Shown in pieces: positions 1-10,294 of a DNA stretch of 64,000 nucleotides. The first letter of the stretch is position 1. The number at the start of each line of letters is the position of its first letter. A program made the translations under genes and the position numbers. Source of the DNA: Cryoendolithus antarcticus (taxonomy: Eukaryota > Ascomycota > Dothideomycetes > Cladosporiales > Cladosporiaceae); the NCBI GenBank assembly GCA_002077065.1, contig NAJO01000071.1:62001-126000 (forward strand), written 5' to 3'. The notes beneath the pieces are model-generated. The model had not been told where the DNA came from. It did no database searches and worked only from the letters and a program-made list of their open reading frames with translations.

Positions 1-1741
1 GGGTTGCGAGGTCTAGGGCGGGAGCGGTTGGATCGAGATGGCCTTCCAGTACCCATGAATCGAGAAAGCCTGAGAGGTCGCCGGCCACGAGAATGGAGCT
101 GTCGGGGTTGAATGTCAGGGTGTTGGTGCTGCGCTCATAGACTTTTGTAGCGGATGGCTTAGTTTGACGCCTGCGTTGGCGATCGAGCTCAACTACATTA
201 TCCAGAATGGTAAGTTGCTTCGGGTTGTCAGCATCGTTGGTGATGCGCACAACTTGGATCTCGCTCTCTGGTGTCACGGCAGCGAGCCATAGTCCATCAG
301 ATGAGATTTGCAAGCGACGTGCTCCCGAGTCGGCCATGTCTTCGGGTACGGCGAGCTTTCGTACGCCCAGACCTTTGGAGTCCAAGCGTTTGCGTAGCTG
401 AAAGGCCTTGACTTCGGAGTGCGTGGCTGCACCCAGCAGCCTCCCATCTGGTGAGATTGCAACGTCTGTCAGACTATCGCGAGTGTCTAGCGAGATCTTT
501 GCCACAAGTCTGCGGGATCTCTGCTGTTCTGGCAATGCTTCGAGTGCATTCTGACGAGAAATGCGCCAAATGCTGATCTCCTTGCCCCACCAGCAGACTA
601 GAAGTCGTGCTTTGGGTGCACTGACAACTGGTGCATGGGACGGCAAGCTTGACAGGCCTCGGAGGTTTTCCTTGCCATACTCTCGTAAAGGCGTGACCAT
701 CGGCGTGGCGTCTGTACCTCCAGAAACGACAATGCTGAGGAGCTTGCTGTCAAATGAAGCCATAGCCTTGACCTCGCCGGTATGGGTTCGTCGATGCTGG
801 CTCTTAGCCCAGCTCCTACGCCCATTACCTTGGATCGATTGTCGGTACATTGCCACTTTGCCATCCAACCCACCCGATACCATGGTCTTCCCGTCATTAC
901 TGACGATCAAGTCCAAGCAATCCGCGTCATGTGCAGTTACCGTCTGAGCCAAGGAGTACGTCTTCCCGTCCCAGATCTTGATTTCGCCATTCGAATCGGC
1001 TGATACGATATCACCATTCAACAGCGCTCTGACCTGCCACACCATAGCATCCTTCGGCGCCTTGGCTATGCCAGCCCCCAAGCTCATACTCCTCACCAGC
1101 TGCGCATTCCTCGTATCATACACCCGAATCATACTGTCCGCAAACCCCGCAATAACCACATCCCGATTCTTCCACACAATACTCATACACCTCGCCTTCT
1201 TCCCACCAACCCTTGCCAGGAATCGCTTGAATGTCAGATCCTCCTCAGCAGTACTCAACACCACAACACTACCGTCGCTACACCCCGCCACAAGATCCAC
1301 AGCCCTCTCCTCCTCACCGTCCTTCTTCTGCCCTCCTACATGTCTCGGCTGGGCAGCCAGACACCACACATCCCCGAAATTCCCCGTACTCCGTCGCTTC
1401 ACCCCTCCACTTCCCAAATCCCACTCCACAACCTCCGGCTTACTCCCAATCCCAAACAGCCTCAACTGCCCCACGATTACACCTCCATCGGCAGCCTTTT
1501 CATTCGGATCCTGCGTCCAGACTAAACCGTCCACACTCTTCCCATCACCGGGAAAGATAGCTTCTTGATTCCACAGCCCTTTCGCAGGGTCCCAGATCTC
1601 TATACTCCCATTCGCGCGGCCGAGAGCGAGTTTGAGTGGGGGCGGAGGAGAGGGGAGGTGGGAGTCCGAGGGGCGGGAGAAGGCGATGGAGGTTATGGGA
1701 GAGGTGGGGTAGGGGACGAAGCGGGAGCGGTGGACGTCCAT
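1..1741 (-). CDS. UTP4: U3 snoRNP (t-UTP/UTP-A) WD40 protein Utp4, 5' part only
   Basis: The minus frame is open from the ATG at 1741 to the window edge, about 580 codons without a stop, so the 3' end of the gene lies outside. The N-terminus reads MDVHRSRFVPYPTSPITSIA, followed by a stretch LALGRANGSIEIWDP and DGLVWTQD, the typical opening of Utp4/cirhin. More WD-type strands follow, such as NPDSSILVAGDLSG near the window edge. Utp4 belongs to the t-UTP/UTP-A subcomplex of the small-subunit processome in the nucleolus and is needed for rDNA transcription and 18S pre-rRNA processing. No intron is needed in the visible part. The identification rests on the N-terminal motif and the WD40 pattern; the rest cannot be judged because the gene is cut. 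Confidence 0.85.
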   Translation of the reverse strand, partial: MDVHRSRFVPYPTSPITSIAFSRPSDSHLPSPPPPLKLALGRANGSIEIWDPAKGLWNQEAIFPGDGKSVDGLVWTQDPNEKAADGGVIVGQLRLFGIGSKPEVVEWDLGSGGVKRRSTGNFGDVWCLAAQPRHVGGQKKDGEEERAVDLVAGCSDGSVVVLSTAEEDLTFKRFLARVGGKKARCMSIVWKNRDVVIAGFADSMIRVYDTRNAQLVRSMSLGAGIAKAPKDAMVWQVRALLNGDIVSADSNGEIKIWDGKTYSLAQTVTAHDADCLDLIVSNDGKTMVSGGLDGKVAMYRQSIQGNGRRSWAKSQHRRTHTGEVKAMASFDSKLLSIVVSGGTDATPMVTPLREYGKENLRGLSSLPSHAPVVSAPKARLLVCWWGKEISIWRISRQNALEALPEQQRSRRLVAKISLDTRDSLTDVAISPDGRLLGAATHSEVKAFQLRKRLDSKGLGVRKLAVPEDMADSGARRLQISSDGLWLAAVTPESEIQVVRITNDADNPKQLTILDNVVELDRQRRRQTKPSATKVYERSTNTLTFNPDSSILVAGDLSGFLDSWVLEGHLDPTAPALDLAT

Positions 1742-2858
1742 TATCGAGGAAGCGCTAGGTTGACATAGTTGTAAAGGCTAGTTGAGAGCAGCTACGATTT
1801 CGAGCTGCAGCAATCTCGGAAAAACTGCAATTCGGACAGGGTTTAGACGGCAGATCTGCCGGGCGGCGAACTCTATATTGAGCTTAAGCTGGGTGGTTAT
1901 GTCAGCATTGAAGGTTGGTCGAGTGCGATGATTGAAGCGATCACGATTGTATCTGCTGGTTGTAGCCGAATGATTTATAGTATTCTCAATCGATGCTGAG
2001 CAGTGGCGTTCCAGGCGGAATGCGATCGACGGTTATGGCAGGTGGCAAATTGCTCCTTCGCCAATGTGCTCAACATTGTAATGCGGGAGCATCGCCTAAT
2101 CTTCTAGCAGTACCCTCCCGAAGCGTGACACAAAGCGCCTGCTTCTACGCCTACAGCAAGGCTGCATGTCACACAACACCCGCAAACCATGCACGAGCAT
2201 GACCTCACCTTCTCTACATGACACAGTGAACCAAGCAATCGAAGTGTGAAGTATGTATACTCTCAAAGCTATCCACTGGGTATCTTCAAATTCGCTAAGC
2301 ACGCAGCATCCAAGCCACCATGCAGCAAGCAGCAAGTGCGCAAAAACTCTTACACTACTTCGGCCCACTCTCAGAATTAAAGTCCCCATTTCCGTGAAGC
2401 CTCAGCAGAGCTTGTGAGCTGCTAGAAGGCCTGAGCGAGCGTGTGCAGGTCACATTCATCCTGTGCCTTCCCTGTTCCATTCCTTTCCGTTCCAGCAGTC
2501 TTTGTGAGAGAGAAAAGCAGTTTTGTGATCTTAGACCAATAATCATTGGTAATGAACGCTATGCTTTTAGTGTCTGGGTTCCTCCCATATTGACGGCATT
2601 TGTGTACCGTCGTGTGCCATCGCCTATTCTTACAGTGCTTGAGCTTGGCCAAGCTGAGTGGTGCGCTGTGGCACTGAGTTGCATCCGGCTACTGCGGCGT
2701 GGGCGTAGTCGTGGGTGCAGTGTGATGTGTGAGGTGACGTAAGGAAAGGGCTGATGGTGAGGGTGATGATCATGCTCGCGGCCATGGTGGCGGACATGTA
2801 CCGTACCAAGTTGCCAGGAGCTCGACCAGGGTTTCGGGGAGAGGAGCTACCAGTCGCT
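1742..2858. other. Intergenic, UTP4 promoter and cyclin 3' flank
   Basis: Upstream of UTP4 and downstream of the cyclin, both on the minus strand. Only short open frames occur, on both strands and without recognisable domains. I see no RNA gene or repeat. Confidence 0.6.
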
Positions 2859-4176
2859 TCATTGCATGAGCTGCGATGGCTGGTGGTACGACCTCGCTAA
2901 GTTCATCTGCTGCAGCTGCTCAGCACTGGGCGGCGGCGTAGGTGTGCACGCACCAGCGCGGGGCGGGAAGGGCTGAGCGACGCCGTATGAAGCCTTGGCG
3001 TAGTAGCTGTCCTTGTCCGGCGTGATTGGCGGGGTGAGCACGCCGACAGGTACGGGCATGTAGCCTGGCTTCTGTGGCGTCTGCGGCGTGAGGTAGTGGT
3101 TCTGTGCATGCACAGCCGCCTGCTGCTGCATCTCCATCGCGCGTGACTCAGCTGCTGCAGCCTGGGCCACTTGCTGCGCTGCTTGCTGAGCGAGAGCTGC
3201 TTGACGCTGGAGGAAGCTGGCCGTGACGTTGGAGACACCAGACAGATGTGGCGAGCTGTACTTCCTGAGGAGAGCGGCGGATGGCTGAGCGATGTAATTC
3301 GATAGATTGAGAACGACCTGAGGGTCGTAGACTGAGGTCCAGCTATCGAAGGGAGGCTGCTGACGGCCTAGGATGCAGCGTGCCAGTGCGAGGGCAGACC
3401 TAGCCATCATCGAAGGACGGACCGGGATGAACTCCTTGTGGTAGAGTGCGATCTCGCTGAGGTACCAGGTGAGGTGCTCGAGCTCGGGATCGCAGGCGGC
3501 GCCGGTGAGAGCAACTTGCTGGAAGGTCGTGACTGTCGGATGGCCGACGACCCAGTTGAGAGTCTGAAGCACGTGCCACTCCATCTGCGTGAACATGTCG
3601 TCGTCGTACAGCCCGCAGCACATCGATCGAAGCTCCCTAATTGTAGGCACACGCTCCTTGCGGTCGCCGTACTTGGCAGCTATAAGGAGAGATGCGCATC
3701 CGACGAGCTGGTAGTGGCGCTTGTAGACCACACGGCGGGAGCAGTAGCGGTCGAGGAGGTTGACGGCCAGATGAAGTGTCTCAGGAAGCAGCTGGAAAGC
3801 ATGGTGGGCCTCGAGAAGGAAGTCCAGAAGGTAAGGACGCATGAACCACTGGATCTCGGTCTGGATCTCAATGGAGTGGATGTCTGGCATGGTCTCACCC
3901 TACGTTGCTGTTAGCTGACTTTACGCTACAAAGCAAGGAGGCTCGCCCACATACCTCCATGTGCTCCATGTGGTTCAGTATGTCTCCTAGGTACTCATCT
4001 CTCGTGTTGCGCGAGAGGTCCTCGGCCATGCTCTTTTGCTTCAGCTTGTTGGAGTGACGGACTTGCTCTCTCTGAGCAGCTGCACGAGCGAACAGGCCAT
4101 CATCGTCATCGTGGTTCTCGACGAAGTACGAATCGCAGTAGCCGTAGCCCTGCTGTTGTGGTGCTTGGTATGCCAT
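2859..4176 (-). CDS. G1/S-specific cyclin (Cln/Puc1 type)
   Basis: Two exons: 4176-3955 (74 codons) and 3893-2859, with a 61-bp intron (GTATGT donor). The product is 418 residues. A cyclin box starts just after the join: ETMPDIHSIEIQTEIQWFM-like sequence, then RPYLLDFLLEAHHAF, LAVNLLDRYCSRR and LLIAAKYGDR, which hold the MRAIL-like helix and the conserved Lys/Glu contacts of cyclin_N. A second cyclin fold follows (ELEHLTWYLSEIALYH). The C-terminal third is Gln/Ala-rich and then rich in Pro-Thr-Ser-Asp (TPPITPDKDSYYAK), as expected for PEST-regulated G1 cyclins. It should activate Cdc28/Cdk1 at Start, as Cln1 and PucA-like cyclins do. The transcript leader is long and contains introns (separate entry). 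Which fungal G1 cyclin it is orthologous to is inferred. Confidence 0.88.
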
Positions 4177-4415
4177 GATGTTGTGTTGTGGTGGTAGTGC
4201 GGTAGTGGTGTTGGTAGTCCAGGAGTATGTCTGTCGTATGTGAAGTGTCGAGTGAGGGGTCGAATGTTCAGCAAGTGAACAGTATTAAGGAGGGAATGGC
4301 TTATCGAAGAAGCCGGTGTAAAGGACTGTAATTAGTTGGTAGTCGACTGAAAAGGAATGATTGGTCTAAAACGACGCTGTAGCTTTGTGAAGCCAGGTGC
4401 GATGTTATAGCTAAT

Positions 4416-4758
4416 CTGCATGGCAAATGTCAGTTCACTGCTCGCGTGCCTTCCCTCACTGCCATCGCGACACCCAGATGTAAGGCCGTTGAAAGGAGCA
4501 CACATACCTGGTGGATCAAATTACGGTGGTGCGGTAGGAGCCGTTGACGGGACTTCCTTGCGAGCAGGTCTACAGTCCGATTGGCGAGGCGAGGTCGGCA
4601 AATTTGAACTCACGTCACTCTGGTACCAATGCAATATGCAGAAGAGCGAGCTAACGCCTCCACTGTTGCTGGTAGATCTGGCCGGTTCAAGAGGGACCCT
4701 GGGAATGTCAGCTTTCACGCCCGTGCGCTTGGAGGGTGTGGTGATGAGATTGACTTAC
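4416..4758 (-). promoter_or_regulatory. Two probable 5'-leader introns of the cyclin gene
   Basis: On the minus strand, 4758-4699 (60 bp) has donor GTAAGT, branch GCTGACAT and acceptor CCCAG. 4507-4416 (92 bp) has donor GTATGT, branch ACTGACAT and acceptor ATGCAG. Both have the full fungal splice signature, point toward the cyclin start at 4176 and do not join a protein-coding frame, so they most likely lie in its 5' untranslated leader. A further strong donor (GTAAGC) lies at 5548 on the same strand, suggesting the leader extends beyond 5.5 kb. Confidence 0.6.
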
Positions 4759-7700
4759 GTTGATTTGCTGGCTTCCGAAGTGGTGGACTAGGTGGTGGCT
4801 AGTCGAGTGAATGATGAACGCTTCAAGGTACAGAACCTGGCTAAACGGCGAGACACTGTGAGGATGGTCTGGTTAGCTGATTGGATTGGCACAGATCTGA
4901 AGGTCGTGATTGTCCTTGCCAGTGATCCAGTGTGTCGGCCTTCGTGCCAAGGTCACGCTCAGAGGGCGAGCAATTTGGTGTGGAATTCGGCAAGGGCTTT
5001 GAAGTTCTTCGATGCTTTCGAAGGAATGCGGAGAGCAATGCTGGTGACAGTCGATGCAATGCTTGACAACAGCTTCTCTTGGTGGACTTGAGTGCAAGTC
5101 CGTATGTTCGTGGTGGTGTGTTGAGTGGAATCCAAGATGAAGATGTTGTAGGAAACTTTTCTTCAATATGCCGTGTGCTCTCCGCCGGAGATGAACATGA
5201 CGCCGGCGGCGTATGCACCGCACTCCAGGCACCAGTCCAGCATGTGATGGTCGAAGTGATGGAGACCAGATGGCCGAAGTGATGTATCCCAAGTGAAGTC
5301 CCCTTCACTCGCGAGTCCTCTTTTTGCGCTCCCACCAATCCTCCTTTTGCTGCCCCCGTATTTACGCACATGACCAATGGCAGTCGAAAGGCCTGTATGT
5401 TGTTCACTGCTGACCACACAACAAGCCAGTAATGGTTGCTGGTGAAGCAAAGAAGGTTCCAATCCAAATCCAGCATTCGCGTTACCGACCCATGCAGGAG
5501 GTGTCACGAGACCAGGTTTGCACGTCTTAGCATGGGGAGAAGGCTTACCTTTTGGGAAAGAAGACGACAGGTACTTCAGATGATGGTAGATGAGTCGGCT
5601 ACACGCGGGTCCGAGGTCGAGATGGTCGTGTGAGGAGGGTGCGGTGGTGTGACGTGGGGTCCGGTCGAGTAGCTCTACGATCAACGAAGAGGAGAGTTCG
5701 ACGGAGGGCGGAGATAGCTGTCGTGGAGGCGTGATGATGAACTCAAGTGAGGTGGACGAGGTCACGATACTCTGCTGCAGCTCGAGGGAGGCAGGCAGTA
5801 CGGACGTGTCGAGAGTTCGTCAAAGGAGGTCGAGGGTGGAGGAGCTTCTTGCCGAGACGGGGGAGGCAGTCTGGCGGGCGAGGCTCCTTTTGCTCAATCG
5901 TCCATTACACGCAGAGGTGACGAAGGAGGGACAGGGAGAGGAGGAGGTGGAGTGTAAGACGGATGAGGCTTCAAGACAGGATACGCCGAACATGGGCGAG
6001 GAACGGTATTGGCCTGGGCAGTTGTGGACGCCGCTTTAGCTTGCCGCTAAAAGCCACCACCCATGTCCCTGCTGGCGGGCAGTTTGTTAATGCCAATGAT
6101 CCCTCACTCCCGCTGCTGTGCCTTTCGCCGGCCACTTGTTCGAGTAGCACCATGGCTTCGCGTGTCAGCTGCGGTACGGCAAGCTTCTCCTGCAGATCGC
6201 GCGCAGCGTCTCCCCATGAAGTTGATGGCGTGCGCTTGCCCACCCGCCGAAATGAGCTGTAACATTGCCCACATATAGCACAGACGGCACCCCCACGATA
6301 TCGACCAACGCAGTCTTGCACGAGACTGCCTCTCAAACACATATGCTACGAGTGTGTGCCAGTAACTGCACGCCTCAATGCCACGATCTGAGCTGTAAAT
6401 TCAACATTCGAGGTCAAGCCGGAACCGCCTATCGAATCATCCGCGTCCCTCGGCCATGCAGCTAAGCTGCCACAGACGCACGTATAAACTTGTATCCGCC
6501 AGTCAATCCACTCTCTCGTAGTACCTCATCCTTGCGACGCTGAATAGGACAAGCTCGCTACGCAGCATAGTCTTTTCCCAGACCCGGGAAGCCGTACTTC
6601 CTTCTCCAAGCCACAAACACGCTAGACACGCGTTTTGCACACGCTTTGCGTTGCAGCGCTACATTACGCTCTGCCCTCGTAGCGTCTCATTAATGTTCAC
6701 AGCCGCATTGCAGTCTGGCCGTACTGATAGGCGCTGGGACTGTTTTCACTCGAGTGCATGTATGAGCACACGGATTCAGCCTTGTAACATATTCGATACC
6801 GCAACTAATCTCTGTGGATCGTTGCGTACCAGTCTTCCTCGCAGCTGCCGTGTCGCAGTGGGCTATGTTTGCTCAACACTCATACGTCGGGCAAGCCTGG
6901 ATTGGAGACGCTCACCGTCTGTGCAGCTTGTCACTGCAGCGCGCCGCCAAGTGACACGGAGCTTGGTAATAACCATGTCCATTGACATCGATATATCAGA
7001 TCCTTCATCTGGCGGAACACAGAGTCCACTTCGAGATGGAGCCGCTTGCGGCAGTTTCTTCATTGTGACATAACAGCCGTGCTGACGCCGCACCTCCTTG
7101 CGCGAGCAGCCCACTTTCAGTGCATCGGCAACGCTATATAGATGGTCGTGTGCGTCCTAGACTCCGCTGACGACAGCTCTTCCTCCCTGCCACCGCCTGT
7201 CTAGGACCACTTCGTTGCTGCCCGCTGCGGGACTGTGGGCATGATGTGGTCTGTGTGGCGACACAGCACATTTGGCTCGTCTCGTCAAGCTGCCGAAACG
7301 CTACTACGACAGCCGCAGCCGGTGAAGCACTCTACGCGTACTACAATTTGGGAGAACACGTAGAGTCGCGTGCTCCGGATGACGTTGGGCCGGTGTTTCG
7401 AGGAAACAATTTGTCAATTCACGACTCGAGTATCAAACGGGAGAGAGACATTGGACCACATCAGGGGCGTTCACCTTTCCTCATCTGCACTTCCTCCCTC
7501 TATGTCTATGGCAGCCGGGAGTCCCTGGAATGACCTTGGCAGATTTCCAGCAAGCCTTGACGGCCGTTGAAAAGCATCAGGAGATATCTCCGCCCGCTTC
7601 TAACGACTTGATTCACATTCACTAGACCCCGAAGAACTCCTCGAAGCCTGACAGATTGCCCAAGCTGATCACTATGTAAGGACGCGATCCTTCGAGCTTT

Positions 7701-8859
7701 GTGATTCCATGCATCTCGCATCAAACGGTGAACTTGGTGGCCTGATCTACATGCCGCCGCCCTCCTCCCCTCACGAACACTATGCAAGCCCACTTGCGAT
7801 ATCCGAAACTCTCAATGCTCTCGTCACTCGTGGTGCTTGCGAGATTTCGGTCTCGCCAGAGATTCGTGTACTCGCTTCGTGCAGTAAGTAAGCGGTGGAA
7901 ATTGTCCGTACAGTCTCAACGTTCTCCAGCCGTTCTTGCATGCTTTACGACCGGGCCTTACGGCACTCGAGGCGAGCACATATATTCAGAATCATTCAGC
8001 AACATATTGCTTACCCCATTTGGATAATCCAAGCTCCAAGACATAACGGCTGCTAATGTCGCGCGCTCGCGTCTCGGAGTCGCGTTTCAAGACGCGCCAT
8101 TCGACGGACACCTCTGCGAAGTGTGGCGTTGCGGCGCAGATAGTTTGCCCGCGCATCCTGCACACCTCAGCCTTGATTTCCCATATTGCCAAGAACGGCG
8201 GAGTGTCCGAGGGGCCGAGTCTGATACAAATACCTCCCCATGAGAAGACCCGGGGGTGTTCATTGTTAGCCAGCGACGCGGAACCCCTAATTGCAACATC
8301 GCAGTTACATCAATTTTTTCCATTGGGAGGCTGTGGAGCAAGTCTTCCGTAAACCTGCATGGGATGCCGCAAGTGAAGCACGTCTATTTTGGTCATTAGA
8401 GAGCTTCACATCTTCATGCATCAAACGTCATGCCTCATCGTAGCATCGAAGGAGCACACTAAGTTCTGCCATACCATTCGCCCAGTAGACGTTCATGCCT
8501 GCCTCGTGAAAAGGACGGACAGCTCTGTGTTCCATGTCTGTTCACTTGTGCATGATCGGCACGGATCAGACACCGTCCCGAACCTTATGCTTCCTGCTGT
8601 CTCAAATTGGGGATGCGGTCACCACAACATACAATCCAGCAAACTACTGCGATCCACTTATCGACATCGTCTCCCGACACAGTGCAGCTTGTGTACTGTC
8701 GAATCATTGATACGAGGAATGGTTTGATTCAAGAAGTATTTGCATTGGCTGCCGCTTCCCGGTGGGAGACATGATTTGCGCCGTCTAAGACAATCTCCAG
8801 AGACAGGTCTCGAGTCGTAGCAACCGGACCAAGATCAACACATCCTCGACGAATTAGCA
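4759..8859. other. Large gene-poor region
   Basis: Over 4 kb without a supportable protein-coding gene. The left part is probably the leader and promoter of the cyclin (minus). The right part is the upstream region of the gene at 8860 (plus). The many 60-210 codon frames on both strands overlap each other and show no domain. Two ACGCGT (MCB-like) hexamers occur at 6628 and 7334; their distance from the cyclin makes a role uncertain. No tRNA B-box fold and no repeat was found. Confidence 0.5.
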
Positions 8860-9999
8860 ATGACTTCCTCACCGCCCTTGACCCCTATACGCGATTACAT
8901 GAGTCCTATCATGACCTCACCGCCTAGCTTATACCGAAAGCAGCTGAATCGGCGCACGTCCAGCTTTTCCTCCAACCACGACATAGGCAGCCCAGTCAGC
9001 ACGCGGTCTAAGCACAGATACTCATGCGCCTCGATATACTCCAATGCCTCGCATCAGCAAGCGGACGACTTGTCTGCTGGCAACGGCATGGGGAATCTGG
9101 CCGACGAGCTAGACATGCTGGATGACGAGGACGATGACTACGATGATGCGGATGTGGACGAGGACGTGTCCGAGAATTCTCCGCCCACGCCAGCGCAGGA
9201 TAACTCACCAGATGGAACGAGAGACTCAGGCATAGATGTCTCGTACCCTCAGAAGCGGACACCGCAATCGCGGAATTTCAGCAAACCATTCAGCAAAATC
9301 GAGAAACCGCCGGATGCTACTAAAGAAGAAGCAGAAGAGCGATTCACGCCAGAATTGGAGGACAGCCTTGCAGCTGTTCACCGCATGGCACAGTATGGAG
9401 CCGCTACCGAGGATCCCCTCATCCCGCGTGTGGTCGGGCACCTTCAGAACCTTGGTAATCAGAGCACGCTCGAATCACTTATACAACGAATGAACACGAG
9501 CTCGAACAGTATGGCCTCGCATCTCGCGAAAGAAACGCGCAATTTGCAGCTTCTGGGCACATCGCTCTACTCGCCGTTTCTGTATGCCAACTCTCTCGAC
9601 CTTGAGGCACTCGAGGATGTCACTCCACTCGTCGAAACGCTCCTCATATCCCTCCCATATCCAGATCCAGCAGCCCATACTGGCCTACAGAAGCTCGACA
9701 GGGAAACAACGAGTACGATCAGTACCATTGCGCAGATCACCGATACTTTACAGATGGGCCGACAGTATACGAACCTAGCAGCACGTCATCTGCGGTCTTC
9801 TCAAGCGGTCGTGGAGGATATGCGCCGTGAGCGCGAGAAAGCCGAGGCTGCGCAAGAGAAGCTTGTGGACTCCGGATGGCACGAGAAATTTGCAGCGAAG
9901 TGGTGCAAGAGGGAATGTGAAGATGTCTTGAGTGGATTCGAGGAGACTTGTGCAGCGCTAAGAGAAAGTCTCGCGGTGACTGTTGAGGCGGGTGGGTGA
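8860..9999 (+). CDS. Fungal hypothetical protein with acidic N-terminal tract and C-terminal helices
   Basis: A single uninterrupted frame of 379 residues. The first third is Ser/Thr/Pro-rich (MTSSPPLTPIRDYMSP) and probably disordered, followed by a strongly acidic run (ADELDMLDDEDDDYDDADVD). From about residue 160 to the end the protein is predicted helical and amphipathic: repeated Leu/Ala spacing in LESLIQRMNTSSNSMASHLA and MRREREKAEAAQEKL, with the conserved-looking WHEKFAAKWCKRECEDVL near the C-terminus. No catalytic motif, signal peptide or membrane segment is seen. Codon use and the long open frame support a real gene. I do not recognise the family; a coiled-coil scaffold or adaptor role is only a guess from composition. 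Confidence 0.8.
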   Translation: MTSSPPLTPIRDYMSPIMTSPPSLYRKQLNRRTSSFSSNHDIGSPVSTRSKHRYSCASIYSNASHQQADDLSAGNGMGNLADELDMLDDEDDDYDDADVDEDVSENSPPTPAQDNSPDGTRDSGIDVSYPQKRTPQSRNFSKPFSKIEKPPDATKEEAEERFTPELEDSLAAVHRMAQYGAATEDPLIPRVVGHLQNLGNQSTLESLIQRMNTSSNSMASHLAKETRNLQLLGTSLYSPFLYANSLDLEALEDVTPLVETLLISLPYPDPAAHTGLQKLDRETTSTISTIAQITDTLQMGRQYTNLAARHLRSSQAVVEDMRREREKAEAAQEKLVDSGWHEKFAAKWCKRECEDVLSGFEETCAALRESLAVTVEAGG

Positions 10000-10294
10000 G
10001 CGACGATGATCGGAACATGCTTGACCTTGGAATACTTGGATGCGAAGTATGTGCTTATGGGATACCCATAGAGCGCGTTGGTGCAAAACCTATACATTGT
10101 GAAGAGAAACAATGGAATGTCGCTTTGGCATCACAAACAATGCTCTAGTACCTTGCTGACAGGTTTGGACGCATTGTTAACAGGGTGACAGATCAACGAC
10201 CGTCATTACACCATGGCACAACCTCTCAAGCATCGCTATGTACTCAATAAACTCCAAATCCGCATCTGCAGGCCTATCCGCATGACCAACTACG
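10000..10294. other. Convergent 3' spacer
   Basis: A 295-bp spacer between the 3' ends of the plus-strand gene at 8860 and the minus-strand P450. Nothing recognisable. Confidence 0.6.

Noticed and set aside
4841..5765. Overlapping 200-codon minus-strand frames upstream of the cyclin
   Set aside because: Two different frames overlap, neither has protein-like text, and splice signals indicate an untranslated leader.
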